Assembly: GCA_032718475.1 (NCBI GenBank)
Contig: JAUCBJ010000108.1
Span: 1-27,338 of the forward strand
Direction of reading: 5' to 3'
DNA from: Nemertoderma westbladi
Taxonomy: Eukaryota; Xenacoelomorpha; Nemertodermatida; Nemertodermatidae
DNA length: 27,338 bases
In this document: piece after piece, positions 1 through 8,756 of the stretch
How positions within the stretch are numbered: position 1 is the stretch's first letter
Layout: each line of letters opens with the position of its first letter
Translations under genes and position numbers: made by a program
The notes under the pieces: generated by a model
Told to the model about the DNA's origin: nothing
Databases searched by the model: none
The model's input: only the letters and a program-made list of their open reading frames with translations

Positions 1-284
1 ATTATCCAAATAGCGATATTTCCATCAACAAATATTTACAATTAATAACTGACGGTAAAATAACAGTACAAACAATATGATTAATGAATTAGTGAGTGAT
101 TTAAGTCAGGATTGATGAGGTAACAGTTTATACTTTCGATAATTCAAGCAGTTTACGGTACAGCAGTATTGGTTACAAAATGCCGGTGTTTCTGGCTTAG
201 ACAGCAATAACAACAAAAGTAACAACTCTCTCTCTCTCTCCAGTCAGCCGAAAAACACTCTCCCTATGATCCGCAGGAAAGCTA
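1..284. other. Unassigned AT-rich stretch with a CT microsatellite
   Basis: No coding signal or recognisable RNA gene is visible on either strand. A short (CT)n microsatellite lies at about 225-241. The sequence after it leads into the dispersed repeat that starts near 285. Confidence 0.4.
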
Positions 285-640
285 CACGTCGACAGGAAAA
301 ACCGCCCTGATTGGCCCAAGCCACACAAAGAACCACGCTGCCAATGGCTGTTTCCATGTCAGCAACCAGCTGCTAGATGTCGTAATATGAATCATCACGG
401 CTAAGCTGTGAAAGGTGGTTTGTGCATTACAAGTTTTTGTCTTACCATGTCCGCTAAAACACGTATATAGCAGAATGATTTTTATGTCCGTTAAAACACC
501 TGTAAAGGTACCTTGCGGGCGAGGGGAATATATATACAGTTAGAAAACCCCTTCTTTAGAGTATTCCAGCGCCGGGGGGGGAACTGGCCAGCAAAGGCAA
601 ACGTATCAGTTATCCCACAAAAGCTTTTACAGATGGAGAT
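285..640 (+). repeat. Dispersed repeat H, copy 1 (with short internal repeats)
   Basis: This stretch resembles 21530-21780 in the same orientation. Shared landmarks in the same order are GTCGACAGG / ATCGACAGC, CTGATTGG, ATGTCCGCTAAAACAC and CAAAAGCTTTTACAGA. Within it the motif ATGTCCGYTAAAACAC occurs twice (near 446 and 484). In the second copy the same motif recurs with a unit of about 47 bp. The copies are clearly diverged. No long reading frame is conserved between them, so I read this as a noncoding part of a mobile or satellite-like repeat. The 77-residue frame at 513-746 has no protein signature. Confidence 0.6.
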
Positions 641-805
641 GTATTGTAATATACCTGAGTACAGAATGCTTTTTGCTTTTGCTTATCCGGGAACCTGCTG
701 TTTTTGTTTCAACATTCACTATATTCCAATACTTCACAATGCATGATACGAATTCTGCAGTACCCTTGAAGCCATACCCCGATTAACTGTTAGTACCACT
801 CTAAT

Positions 806-993
806 GGCCCGTGGCTACATTTTGTACTTATATTTCGGCCCGTGTTTATATGTTCTTATATGTTCTTATAGTTCCGCCCGTGGCTACATTTTGTACTTAT
901 AGTTCTGCTCATGGCTACATTTTGTTCTTTAGTTCCGCCCGTGTTTATATTTTGTTCTTATAGTTCTGCCCGTGGCTACATTTTGTACTTATA
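806..993 (+). repeat. 31-bp minisatellite, about six units
   Basis: The core GCCCGTGGCTACATTTTGT recurs with a spacing of about 31 bp, followed by a variable ACTTATAGTTC part. Some units carry GTGTTTATA in place of GTGGCTACA. The same core appears once in reverse orientation at 3181-3201, so the array and its inverted single copy bracket the whole 1-3.2 kb repeat block. Confidence 0.85.
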
Positions 994-1065
994 AACAGGT
1001 CTGCATATAATTGCATCATGTCCCACATCTGGGCACATCAACTCAATAGAGTCCAGATTAGATAG

Positions 1066-1095
<30 letters not shown>

Positions 1096-1096
<1 letters not shown>

Positions 1097-1250
1097 TAAA
1101 ACCACAAAAAGTGAAAACACTAGCTAGTAAAAAAACAGTTAAAAATAAAAAAAAAAGACAAAAATTTGTTACAAAAACTAGCTTGTATAAAAATTGTTCC
1201 AGATCAAAAAATATTTGTTAACATAAATTTATTTTAATCAATAACTGACA
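1096..1250 (+). repeat. Direct repeat D, copy 1
   Basis: This begins with ACCACAAAAAGTG and ACACTAGCTAG, contains CTAGCTTGTATAAAAATT, and ends in TTTTAATCAATAACTGAC. The same string of landmarks in the same order is found at 2956-3125. The two copies flank the nested foldback element between them. Copy 1 lacks the TTCTAGAA palindromes that decorate copy 2. Confidence 0.75.
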
Positions 1251-1395
1251 TAATTTTTAATTTAATAGCTGTTTGTGTGTATAAAACATTCACATAATTT
1301 CAGAATTTAGAAATAGAAAGTTACAATAATGTACTTGATATTAATTATATTACACCATAACCCATAATACAACAACCATTTTTAGGGGGTCGGAG

Positions 1396-2190
1396 CCCCC
1401 CCCCCCCCCCCCATTTTTTTTTTCAAATTTCAATAAAATGCTACGAAATTCGGTATGATGATAGATCGACACCTTTTCTTACTGGTGGCCTGGCCGGATT
1501 TTTCAATTTCTCAGTTATTTCCATACAACAATCCCTTAAAAAATGTCTATTTAGCAATGTTTAACCACCTCCGTAGACTTTATTTTACGTCTTTGAAATG
1601 TAATCTAGATATCATTCGAAGCGCCTTTGTCTGTAGATTCCGAATCTGAACACCGTTTTAAATTTAACCAATAATTGGTTAAGATATTATCAAAATACTA
1701 ATGTGTAAATTTAGAGATGTAAATCGCTATAATTCTAATGTTTTGTTGTCATTATTCTAGAATATTAATTATTATTTAGCTGAGCTTTTAAAACTCTCCT
1801 TGTTTTTTCATTATCCATAATTAATATTCTAGAATTGAGTAAATAAAACATTAGAATTATAGCGATTTACGTCACAAAAATTTACACCTTAGTATTTTGA
1901 TAATATCTCTGGAAGTTCTTCGTGAAATTTACAACGGGTTTCATATTCGGAATCTGCAGATGAAGGCGGTTCTAATCATATCTGGATCTCATTCCAAATA
2001 CGAAAAATATACCTGACGGAGGTGGCTAAATATTGCGAAATAGACGATTTTTAACGGCTTGTTGTATCGAAATAGCTTATAAATTAAAAAATCCGGCCAG
2101 GCCACCAGTAAGAAAAGGTATCGATCTATCATCATACCAAATTTCGTAGCATTTTATTGAAATTTAAAAAAATTAGGGGGGTGGCTCCGA
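1396..2190. mobile_element. Inner foldback element with ~385-bp arms
   Basis: The two halves are long imperfect reverse complements around a centre near 1765-1825. The left half has GATGATAGATCGA, CTTACTGGTGGCCTGGCC, GATTCCGAATCTG and AATCGCTATAATTCTAATG. The right half has these reversed, ending in GGCCAGGCCACCAGTAAG and TCGATCTATCATCAT. The termini carry a C17 tract (1396-1412) and a G6 run (2176-2181). A fragment of the right arm recurs at 16785-16905. No coding capacity is seen; the small frame at 1455-1649 lies inside the arm and has no family signature. Confidence 0.85.
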
Positions 2191-2214
2191 CGGCACTACT
2201 ATGTCTTGTACACA

Positions 2215-2345
2215 CCCCCCCCCCCCCCCCCCACTTTTGTTATAGAACATATTTATTGTTCTAGAACACATTTATTATGTTCTAGAACAAAATTTATTTT
2301 GATAAAAAAAAATATTATTGTTCTAGAACAAATTTTTTTTCTAGA
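2215..2345. repeat. C18 tract and TTGTTCTAGAACAA palindrome cluster
   Basis: An 18-base C run (2215-2232) is followed by several copies of the palindrome TGTTCTAGAACA spaced by 25-45 bp of AT-rich sequence. Further copies occur near 2667, 2942, 3083 and as an array at 22030-22210. The palindrome contains an XbaI-type TCTAGA core. Confidence 0.7.
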
Positions 2346-2955
2346 ATTTATTTTTATTTTTCCAGTTTCTATAGTAATTATATATTTCGAGAATATTTAT
2401 GGAGGGATACATTTTCTTAATATTTAAAAATGTTATAGAAATAGTTATACTGTTGTAGCTACATCATATTTAGGATAGAGAGTATCTGGAAACAGGCAAA
2501 GCAATTAATTATACGCAAACGAAGAGGTACAAAGATGCTGGCACACCACTTGGCAGAATACAGATGGCGATTACTACATAAAGAATCACCATTCCTCGAC
2601 TTGATTAAACTAATAAGACAAAAGTACAAATAGGTATAAATAATAGCTATAACTAATAAAATAAAATATTTGTTCTAGAACAAAAAATATTTTTTAAATA
2701 AATCTAAAGCTGGTCATAAAACAATATTTGATAATAAAAATAACACATATACCTAGTATTTATAAAAAAAACAGGGGGTGTGTACAAGACATAGTAGTGC
2801 CGGCTCCGACCCCCTAAAAATGGTTGTTATATTAAGGGTTATGGTGTAATTATTTGTAATTAATATAATTCACCATCATGTCTAAAAATCTGCAGAAAAA
2901 TTGAGACAGGAAAGAAGCTAAGAGCTTCTTAATAACTGACATGTTCTAGAACATT

Positions 2956-3201
2956 TAAAACCACAAAAAGTGGAAACACTAGCTAGTATACAAATAGGCC
3001 TACAGTTAAAAATCAAAAAATAATAGACATAAATTTGTTCCAAAATCTAGCTTGTATAAAAATTATACTAGAACAAAAAATATTTGTTCTAGAACATAAA
3101 TTTTTATTTTAATCAATAATTGACAGGTTCTATAAAAAGTGAAAGCACTAGCTAGTATAAAGGTACAGTTAAAAATCCAAAAATGTAGCCACGGGCGGAA
3201 C
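2956..3201 (+). repeat. Direct repeat D, copy 2, a partial copy 3, and inverted minisatellite end
   Basis: 2956-3125 repeats 1096-1250 with the same landmarks. A shorter third copy follows at 3126-3180, again with AAAAAGTGAAAGCACTAGCTAG and ACAGTTAAAAATC. It runs straight into AAATGTAGCCACGGGCGGAAC (3181-3201), the reverse complement of the 31-bp minisatellite unit at 806-993. Confidence 0.7.
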
Positions 3202-3800
3202 TCACCCCTTTTTTGTATACTACAGTAATTTACTTCAGTAATACAGTACATGTCATGTTGTCAATAATAGGCCTACATACTCATCAATTTTATATGGAAT
3301 GTATAATTATATAGATCAAACAAATATTAATTTACTTAAGCAAACGTCTTACTATGTTCAACAAGATTGAAATTAATTATGACCTATATAATAATCACTA
3401 AAAACTTGTATATCAAGTTCACAATTATTACTATTGGCAGTAATTAATAAGTAGGCTTCAACTGGTATTTTTATTTTGCCTATAGCTACCCAGTTTCCAG
3501 TCCTGGTATAAATAATATTCTAGAAGTCCATGGTTAAAACTGTGTTTTTTTTTTTTTAAATAAATAAATTTTTGTGAAAAAATCACAAAAAACGATATAT
3601 TTTCGTTAAATATTAACCTATTTGAAATTTTTTACTACAACGTCTTACAGAGAGTGGTATAATTACTGTATTAAATTTTCAGAGCAAACGACCAAGCTAA
3701 TCCTGAGAAAAATGTAATTTGTAAGGGAAAATACAACCCATACACTGCCCTTAAGGAGTTTGGTTTTCATATTTAACATATACACTGGCGCAGTACTAAC
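3202..3800. other. AT-rich 3' flank of the fibrinogen-domain gene
   Basis: No protein signature is visible. Read on the minus strand, this is the sequence downstream of the gene that ends at 3801. The first clear AATAAA on that strand is at 3474-3469, about 330 nt after the stop, and could serve as its polyadenylation signal. A T13 run lies near 3546-3558. The extent of any 3' UTR cannot be fixed from sequence alone. Confidence 0.35.
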
Positions 3801-5054
3801 CTATACCCTGATTTTCATCTCAACGCCATACAGGCTTTCGTTATGCGAGTAGGCAACCCAAGTAGGAGCTCCTCTCCAAATTGATGTCTCGTGAAGCAAA
3901 ATAGGACCAGTGAGGTGACTACAAAAATGAGGGCTTTTTAGGCCCCGTCTGTCGACGTAGCGTTCATTGCGACCATACCACCAGCCGACTGCATTGTTGT
4001 CCGGGTTGTCGGCATTGGCACTTAATCTACTGGTGGTGCATGTCCATATAGAACCGGTATTATCTCGATCATAGGTAGTAAATTGACGATCAGAACCAGA
4101 TATTACACCCCTTGTAAGATCATCACCTGCTGTTCCATGAAATCCAGCAACATTCATAGTGTAGTTGGTCAGCGCCGAGCCAACACTGAAACTATCATAT
4201 ATAGCATACGCATTGGTTGACTGATGATGGTACTTCTGTTTGCCATTTGCATCAGTTTGTTGGTTGAGATAAGGTATCCCACTTCCCCATTCCCCTGGGG
4301 GTTCCGTTTGAGTTTGATTACTAAACAAATACGCAATTGATACTCCTTGATTATAATAAAAAGGCGCAATCGGAACTCCAGAATACCAAAAATCTATTTT
4401 GAGTTGTACACCACCTTTACTGAGTCGAGAAATGGTTTCAAGGCCAAGCCAGAAGTTGCCGGAAGTGTCTCCAAAACCCTTAACATACTCATCCCAACCT
4501 TTCTCCCATATATTAGACGGTGTTTCATCAACATATTCCCCATCTTTCACAACCAAATGCGAACTCATGATTACCAACCAAGGGCCATAATCGTGCAACT
4601 CTCCACTAACGGCTTGAAGTTTAATATAATCTTCTTCGCTCGAATCTTGCGATGTAGGGGGAATATTCATGAATGAATAATGTTCTTTATTCACTCTAAG
4701 CTTGTCGACATTACAGCGTATTTTACCATTGAGACCATAAAACTTATTCTCGACAATTTCATACCGCAAATCATATTCTTCTACACTTAGTGGTTCACGT
4801 TGTTTTGTGAGATTTTTTAAATTATCGCAGGGGTGTAGAATTTCGTCTAGCATTGTGTTATCTAACCCCCCTGCAACCTGTTTATATCTATCTATTGCCT
4901 CCGTTAGCAATGCTCTTTCTAATTCTTTTACTGCGTTATTTACTCTCGTAGTCGCCAGTTGTCTTCCAATGCAATAATATATATTGCAGAGGAGAAGGAG
5001 AAGCTTCATATTATCCATATTCATGTTTTTATTTGGAAAGTTATATAGTTGCAT
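3801..5054 (-). CDS. Secreted fibrinogen-related domain (FReD) protein, single exon
   Basis: This 417-residue open frame ends in TAG. Residues 16-30 (MKLLLLLCNIYYCIG) look like a signal peptide, so M16 or M11 may be the true start rather than M1. A fibrinogen C-terminal-like domain fills about 72-417: GWDEYVKGFG (186-195), FWLGLETI (201-208), AGFHGTAGDDL (303-313), DRDNTG (329-334), WWY (358-360) and the C-terminal GVEMKIRV. Both expected cysteine pairs can be placed: C76 with C114, and C339 with C378. Compared with the family there is an extra ~40 residues between C114 and PWLVIM (158-163), and about 14 extra residues between WWY and C378. The calcium loop has T333 where Asp is usual. N-glycosylation sequons sit at N81, N246, N297 and N405. 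Family members such as ficolins, tachylectin-5 and FREPs bind acetylated sugars or act in recognition and clotting; the ligand here is unknown. Residues 36-70 could form a short helical stalk. No intron interrupts the frame, and it lies between transposon blocks. Confidence 0.88.
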   Translation of the reverse strand: MQLYNFPNKNMNMDNMKLLLLLCNIYYCIGRQLATTRVNNAVKELERALLTEAIDRYKQVAGGLDNTMLDEILHPCDNLKNLTKQREPLSVEEYDLRYEIVENKFYGLNGKIRCNVDKLRVNKEHYSFMNIPPTSQDSSEEDYIKLQAVSGELHDYGPWLVIMSSHLVVKDGEYVDETPSNIWEKGWDEYVKGFGDTSGNFWLGLETISRLSKGGVQLKIDFWYSGVPIAPFYYNQGVSIAYLFSNQTQTEPPGEWGSGIPYLNQQTDANGKQKYHHQSTNAYAIYDSFSVGSALTNYTMNVAGFHGTAGDDLTRGVISGSDRQFTTYDRDNTGSIWTCTTSRLSANADNPDNNAVGWWYGRNERYVDRRGLKSPHFCSHLTGPILLHETSIWRGAPTWVAYSHNESLYGVEMKIRV

Positions 5055-5127
5055 TCAATAAATTCCTGAAATGTATGAGAATACCAAAATATATCAACTG
5101 ACCAAAGATTACGTAAAAGTCTGTCGA

Positions 5128-5136
5128 CTTATATCC
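5128..5136 (-). promoter_or_regulatory. TATA-like box of the fibrinogen-domain gene
   Basis: The minus strand reads GGATATAAG here, 75 nt upstream of the first ATG and 120 nt upstream of M16. That fits a short 5' UTR of about 45 nt. An alternative reading is a 3' splice site, TTCTCATACATTTCAG, ending at 5066 on the minus strand, which would place an intron in the 5' UTR and a promoter further upstream. Confidence 0.4.
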
Positions 5137-5171
5137 AGATGGATAGAAGTGGAGCAGACATTGTCTGACCA

Positions 5172-5340
5172 GGGCCGAGTAACTCAACAAATCTTGAGAT
5201 TGACCTTGAAATCCGCTTCAAGGTCACCTTGAAACTCAAGTTTTACCTTGACTAAGATTTGCTTGAGTTTCAGTCAAGCGGGTAACTCAAAGCAATACTT
5301 AAGTCAATGTGATACTTAAAATTCCAAGGCTCACCTTGAT
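5172..5340 (+). repeat. ACCTTGA-rich repeat, left copy
   Basis: This starts with GGGCCGAGTAACTCAA and contains many ACCTTGA / TCAAGGT words, including TGACCTTGA (5201-5209) and TCAAGGTCACCTTGA (5218-5232). The first 40 bp match 11483-11522 in reverse complement with about one or two differences; the remainder matches more loosely. The repeat lies just upstream of the minus-strand fibrinogen-domain gene. Confidence 0.75.
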
Positions 5341-6650
5341 AATTAAAGATGGACGAAGTATTTTTTTATTTCAGCAGTTGCCTAGGTGGGATAAATATTT
5401 CTCCATTTGACGCAACACCGCCGCGGCCGCTATGAGGGAGGTGAATACCGCGGCCGCTCCTAAAGCCGCAGGCCATCGCTAACTATATAGGTTAACTTGG
5501 GATTCTGGGGGACTTTTCGATGAAGGAACTGACCAAATTTTTTTATTTTCTCACCAGGGGAGCGGCTCGGAATTCTAAGATATTAGCAACTCTAACATTA
5601 TTAAATCTAACCCTTCGACGGACACGGCGGACAAAAAACCGTCATTTTTTCGACAATTTTAAAATTTTTTTGAAAGGCGCTCTACAGTGGCTCGAAAAAA
5701 CCCTAGGTTATTGCTTAGCCGACGCCGGGATACGATAGAAGGGATTAATTAGTGAATTCGTTTTTTTTTTCAAAAAAGATTACCACGCCTTTTTTCCGAA
5801 AATGTCCGTCAAAGTTGAAAAATCGGACAAAATGACTTTGCGGGATCCGCTATAACTCGGCTAATATTAATCGTACGGGGACGAAAGTAACGCGGTTGGA
5901 AAGGGGAAGAGTGGTACTACCTTCGTATCGAATGGGGGTAAGATATTTATTAAAATTTCGGGTGGAAAAAGGGGCTGTAAATTTGTACGTTTTTGTCCGT
6001 CTTTTTTGGAAAACTTATTTCCGAAATGTTTAATTCGACAACGCGGGTAGGAATCCACTAATTATTTTATGAAACTCGTAGAAGACCTTGGGGCTACGTT
6101 CCTATCGAATGGGGGTACAAAAAATATGTCGGCAATACGGGCCAAAAAGGGCCAGAATTTGTAAAGTAGTTTTTATCGAATAATTTTTTATTTTTAACTT
6201 TAGTTGGTTAAGGTACATTCTATACAGTCAATATCTATACGGGGAATTCAAATATGCTATCGGTTTTGCTCCAAGGATGATATTAAAAAAATGAGGGCCA
6301 AAATTATAATTTCGCGCTTCAAACTTGCTTCGCGGGAAATCGTCTAGCTCGAAAACTACTTAACTTACGGGAGATTTGTTTACACAGACTTATAGTGCGT
6401 TAAATTATCTATCTAACAGCGTTAATCACAGCGCCGGAGGTATTATAAAACTGGAGCGGCAGGCGATCGTGTGAAATATAATATTTATAAAAAGGGACGA
6501 AAAATTTTTTTTTTAACAAATCGCTATTCCATTATAATTTAGCGTATTGCGCCAAAAGTACCTGTAAAAAGTATCAAATTAACTCCGCTATCTTTTATCT
6601 TAACATATATAATTAAAATTACGAATTTTAAGGGTTTTTTAAGGGTTTTA
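5341..6650. other. Unassigned stretch with a short GC-rich NotI-site duplication
   Basis: No gene is recognised. ACCGCGGCCGCT-like sequence occurs twice at about 5407-5460, 37 bp apart. The rest alternates T-rich runs with CG-rich words. GATCCGCTATAACTC at 5844-5858 recurs in near-identical form at 26440-26454, so part of this belongs to the same unknown repeat family as the right end of the window. The 72-residue frame at 5520-5738 and the 63-residue frame at 5867-6058 show no protein family signature. Confidence 0.4.
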
Positions 6651-6654
6651 CGAC

Positions 6655-6731
6655 ATTGTTTGGTGTATTTGTTATTGTTTTTACATAATGTATAAATAAA
6701 TCTATCTATTTGACAGTGGTTATGGTTTGAC

Positions 6732-6773
<42 letters not shown>

Positions 6774-7005
6774 TACATAGTGTAATTACGTTTTATATTG
6801 GTTTTAGGTTAGCGTAGTGTAATATTGTATTTGTAACCAAGTAACATAAAGGACCCCCTTGGAAATAAGCTGCAAAGCTTTAGGGGTAATCCTATATGTT
6901 ATGTTGGACAATACCTTTATACCGGTACATTGTTTGGTGTATTTGTTATTGTTTTTACATAATGTATAAATAAATCTATCTAAAATCTATCTATCTATCT
7001 ATCGC
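6655..7005 (+). repeat. Duplicated retroelement-like tail with A38 and ATCT microsatellite
   Basis: About 50 bp containing TTTGGTGTATTTGTTATTG and AATGTATAAATAAATCTATC occurs at 6658-6708 and again at 6930-6981. A pure A run of about 38 bases follows the first copy (6734-6771), and an (ATCT)n microsatellite follows the second (6971-7003). AATAAA followed by a simple repeat is what the 3' ends of many non-LTR elements look like, so these may be two 5'-truncated tails of one family. No coding part remains. Confidence 0.6.
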
Positions 7006-7118
7006 GTTATTTTGGCCCTTTTTTTGAATTTTTTTGGGGCCAAAAATAACCCCTTCTCAAAAGATTAAGAAAAAAATTACGGCAAAGAATATACCAATTT
7101 TATTGAATTTGGACCACC

Positions 7119-7318
7119 AGAACCGAAGTTAGAGCGATTTTAGTGAAAAAATAAAAAAAAATTTTTTTGCAAAAAAATTAAGAATGGTCAGGTCAATATT
7201 GGATTTCGAACCCGCGAACTTAGGTTTCATTAACGTGATTGATAACCACTAGACTATGTGACCAAGAGAATTTGAAATTTTCGAGTGACTATTTTTAAAC
7301 ATCAATAACTTCGGTTCT
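7119..7318 (-). mobile_element. SINE- or MITE-like unit containing a tRNA-like sequence
   Basis: On the minus strand 7263-7191 is a 73-nt tRNA-like segment. It is bounded by GGTCA and TGACC, with an A-box match TAGTCTAGTGG and a B-box match GGTTCGAAATCC carrying one extra base. The D and anticodon stems do not pair well, so it is not a functional tRNA. It most resembles tRNA-Glu or tRNA-Asp in the A-box region. It sits inside a 13-bp inverted repeat, AGAACCGAAGTTA (7119-7131) and its reverse complement (7306-7318). This could be a tRNA-derived SINE or a MITE that captured one. Confidence 0.5.
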
Positions 7319-8118
7319 ACAGGGCCGTTTAATCGGAAACTTTTTTCATTGGATAGAGGATAGATTGTAGTGTGTGAAATAGGGTACAACTTGGGAAAAG
7401 ACGCATGTGCACTTAGTGCAAAATGCACTTAAATAGTGAAAATTTTTTCGATATTTCAAACACTGTTATTTCCAGTTCTATTCATCGTAGAATGTTATTT
7501 TTTGGATTAAAATGTAGTTTGGAATGATTTCTAACTATAATCGTAACATTTGTTTAACTTTTTATGTCTATAAAGTGACTTAAAATGTCCATGAATATGG
7601 TCCAAAATCGCAAATCCAGATTTATTAAATTGGATTTTTGACACTTTTAGCGACTGACACTTGATCATACACCATCGTAGATCGGTAGAGGATAAACATA
7701 AGTTTGTTAAATAAGAGCCACCATTACGATCTGCTAAAGTGCATTTGTACAAATAAGTGTGCAAAAGTGCAAATTTTTTAATAAGGTCAAATTATATTGT
7801 ATTGGGTTATTTTCTTTGCAGATACTTTATTTTCATTTTAATATGTTGTTTGAACCTTACTGAGCGCATTAGGGGATATGCGTACAAATAACCGGCCCTT
7901 ATGAGGCTTCGATTGGGTAAATTAATAAAACATAAGGTTGTATAGTATAATATTCTAAAAACCAGTGTGATATTAAATGCACTTTAAATAATAAATAGAA
8001 ATCAAATAACAATTGGACCACACAATTAAAAACTCGCAAAATTTTGTACTTATTATATCGCTTCAAATTAATTCAACAGTGGATATTTGGGGGAAGGGGG
8101 AAGTTACAGTGTGCATTC
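7319..8118. other. AT-rich stretch with TGCACTT words, no gene seen
   Basis: Short words of the form GTGCACTT / AAGTGCA recur near 7396-7430, 7736-7772 and 7976-7986, which suggests a degraded subterminal-repeat structure. No frame shows a protein signature, and the 77-residue minus frame at 7531-7764 looks random. Confidence 0.35.
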
Positions 8119-8167
8119 GGGGGAAGTTTGGTGAACTGCATTTATGCAGTGAATCCAAACTTCCCCC
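8119..8167. repeat. Strong hairpin, 13-bp plus 7-bp stems
   Basis: GGGGGAAGTTTGG (8119-8131) pairs perfectly with CCAAACTTCCCCC (8155-8167). Inside it ACTGCAT (8135-8141) pairs with ATGCAGT (8144-8150). A third partial arm, GGGGGAAGTTACAGTGTGCA, lies immediately upstream at about 8095-8115. It could be the centre of a foldback element or an RNA hairpin; nothing shows transcription. Confidence 0.8.
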
Positions 8168-8232
8168 TTTGATATATCATATACTTAAGACATGCTAGGG
8201 TGACGGGGAAATATTTGTTACTGTCACACTTT

Positions 8233-8756
8233 GCTTCCATTTATCCTATCCTTTATTATTACCCCAGTCAGATAAGAGATAATAAATCAGTAAAAACTAA
8301 ACTAAACTGTCTTTCATGCAAACAAATTTCTAACTAAAGACGGGTGAATGACTATGACCATGGAAATAATTTTAAATATAATTGTATATCAACTATTTGG
8401 GGAGGCTTCCAAGTTAAACCCGAAAACAACTATTTTGTTACATAGTAAATAACGTTGTATGTTTTTCTTCCTCTCATAATAAAATATAAATGAAATATCT
8501 CAGATCGCTATGCCCTGTAACATTTCACAACCAAAATATTTAAGTGTGAAAAGTGTAGGCCTACCACACTCCGCCCAAACAACCGCAAACGCATAGCCAA
8601 CAAATTTAACAAAAGGTTACATACATGACGAGATGAGTGAAAATTGATCGCGTAATATAAAGTAAAAAATTAAGAGACGGGCTGGCTCTCCTCCACTTTC
8701 TTACCCAATGGATATGTTGTTGTAATAATCTAATATTGGGGCGGCTTTCTCTCGGT
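8233..8756 (+). repeat. ~525-bp dispersed repeat, copy 1
   Basis: This matches 13127-13661 almost base for base (about 95% by eye), in the same orientation. The differences are a few substitutions and small indels. Both copies start at GCTTCCATTTATCCTATCC and end at GGCGGCTTTCTCTCG. The ends are not TG...CA and are not inverted repeats. No primer-binding site follows this copy, so a long terminal repeat is not well supported. It has no coding potential. Confidence 0.85.

Larger units (their letters stand above)
1338..2868. mobile_element. Outer foldback element, interrupted by a second foldback
   Basis: The left arm is 1338-1395 plus 2183-2215; the right arm is 2774-2868 in reverse complement. 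Landmarks are TTACACCATAACCCAT and AACAACCATTTTTAGGGGG on the left, mirrored at 2815-2855, and TAGTAGTGCCG / CGGCACTACTA with TGTACACACCCCC mirrored at 2774-2800. The left arm is split after GTCGGAGCC by the inner foldback at 1396-2190, whose own ends repeat GTCGGAGCC. The loop (2233-2773) is AT-rich and holds TTCTAGAA palindromes. There is no transposase reading frame, so this would be a nonautonomous foldback or MITE-like element. Arm identity was judged by eye and is high, with a few substitutions. Confidence 0.75.

Noticed and set aside
4347-4676. Plus-strand frame of 109 residues
   Set aside because: It is antisense to the fibrinogen-domain gene and has no family signature.
6539-6778. 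79-residue minus frame starting with a long F run
   Set aside because: The start is the translated A38 tract; the rest is AT-rich without a domain.
7191-7263. Functional tRNA gene
   Set aside because: Only the outer five acceptor pairs and the A and B boxes are kept; the D and anticodon stems do not pair and the T arm has an extra base.
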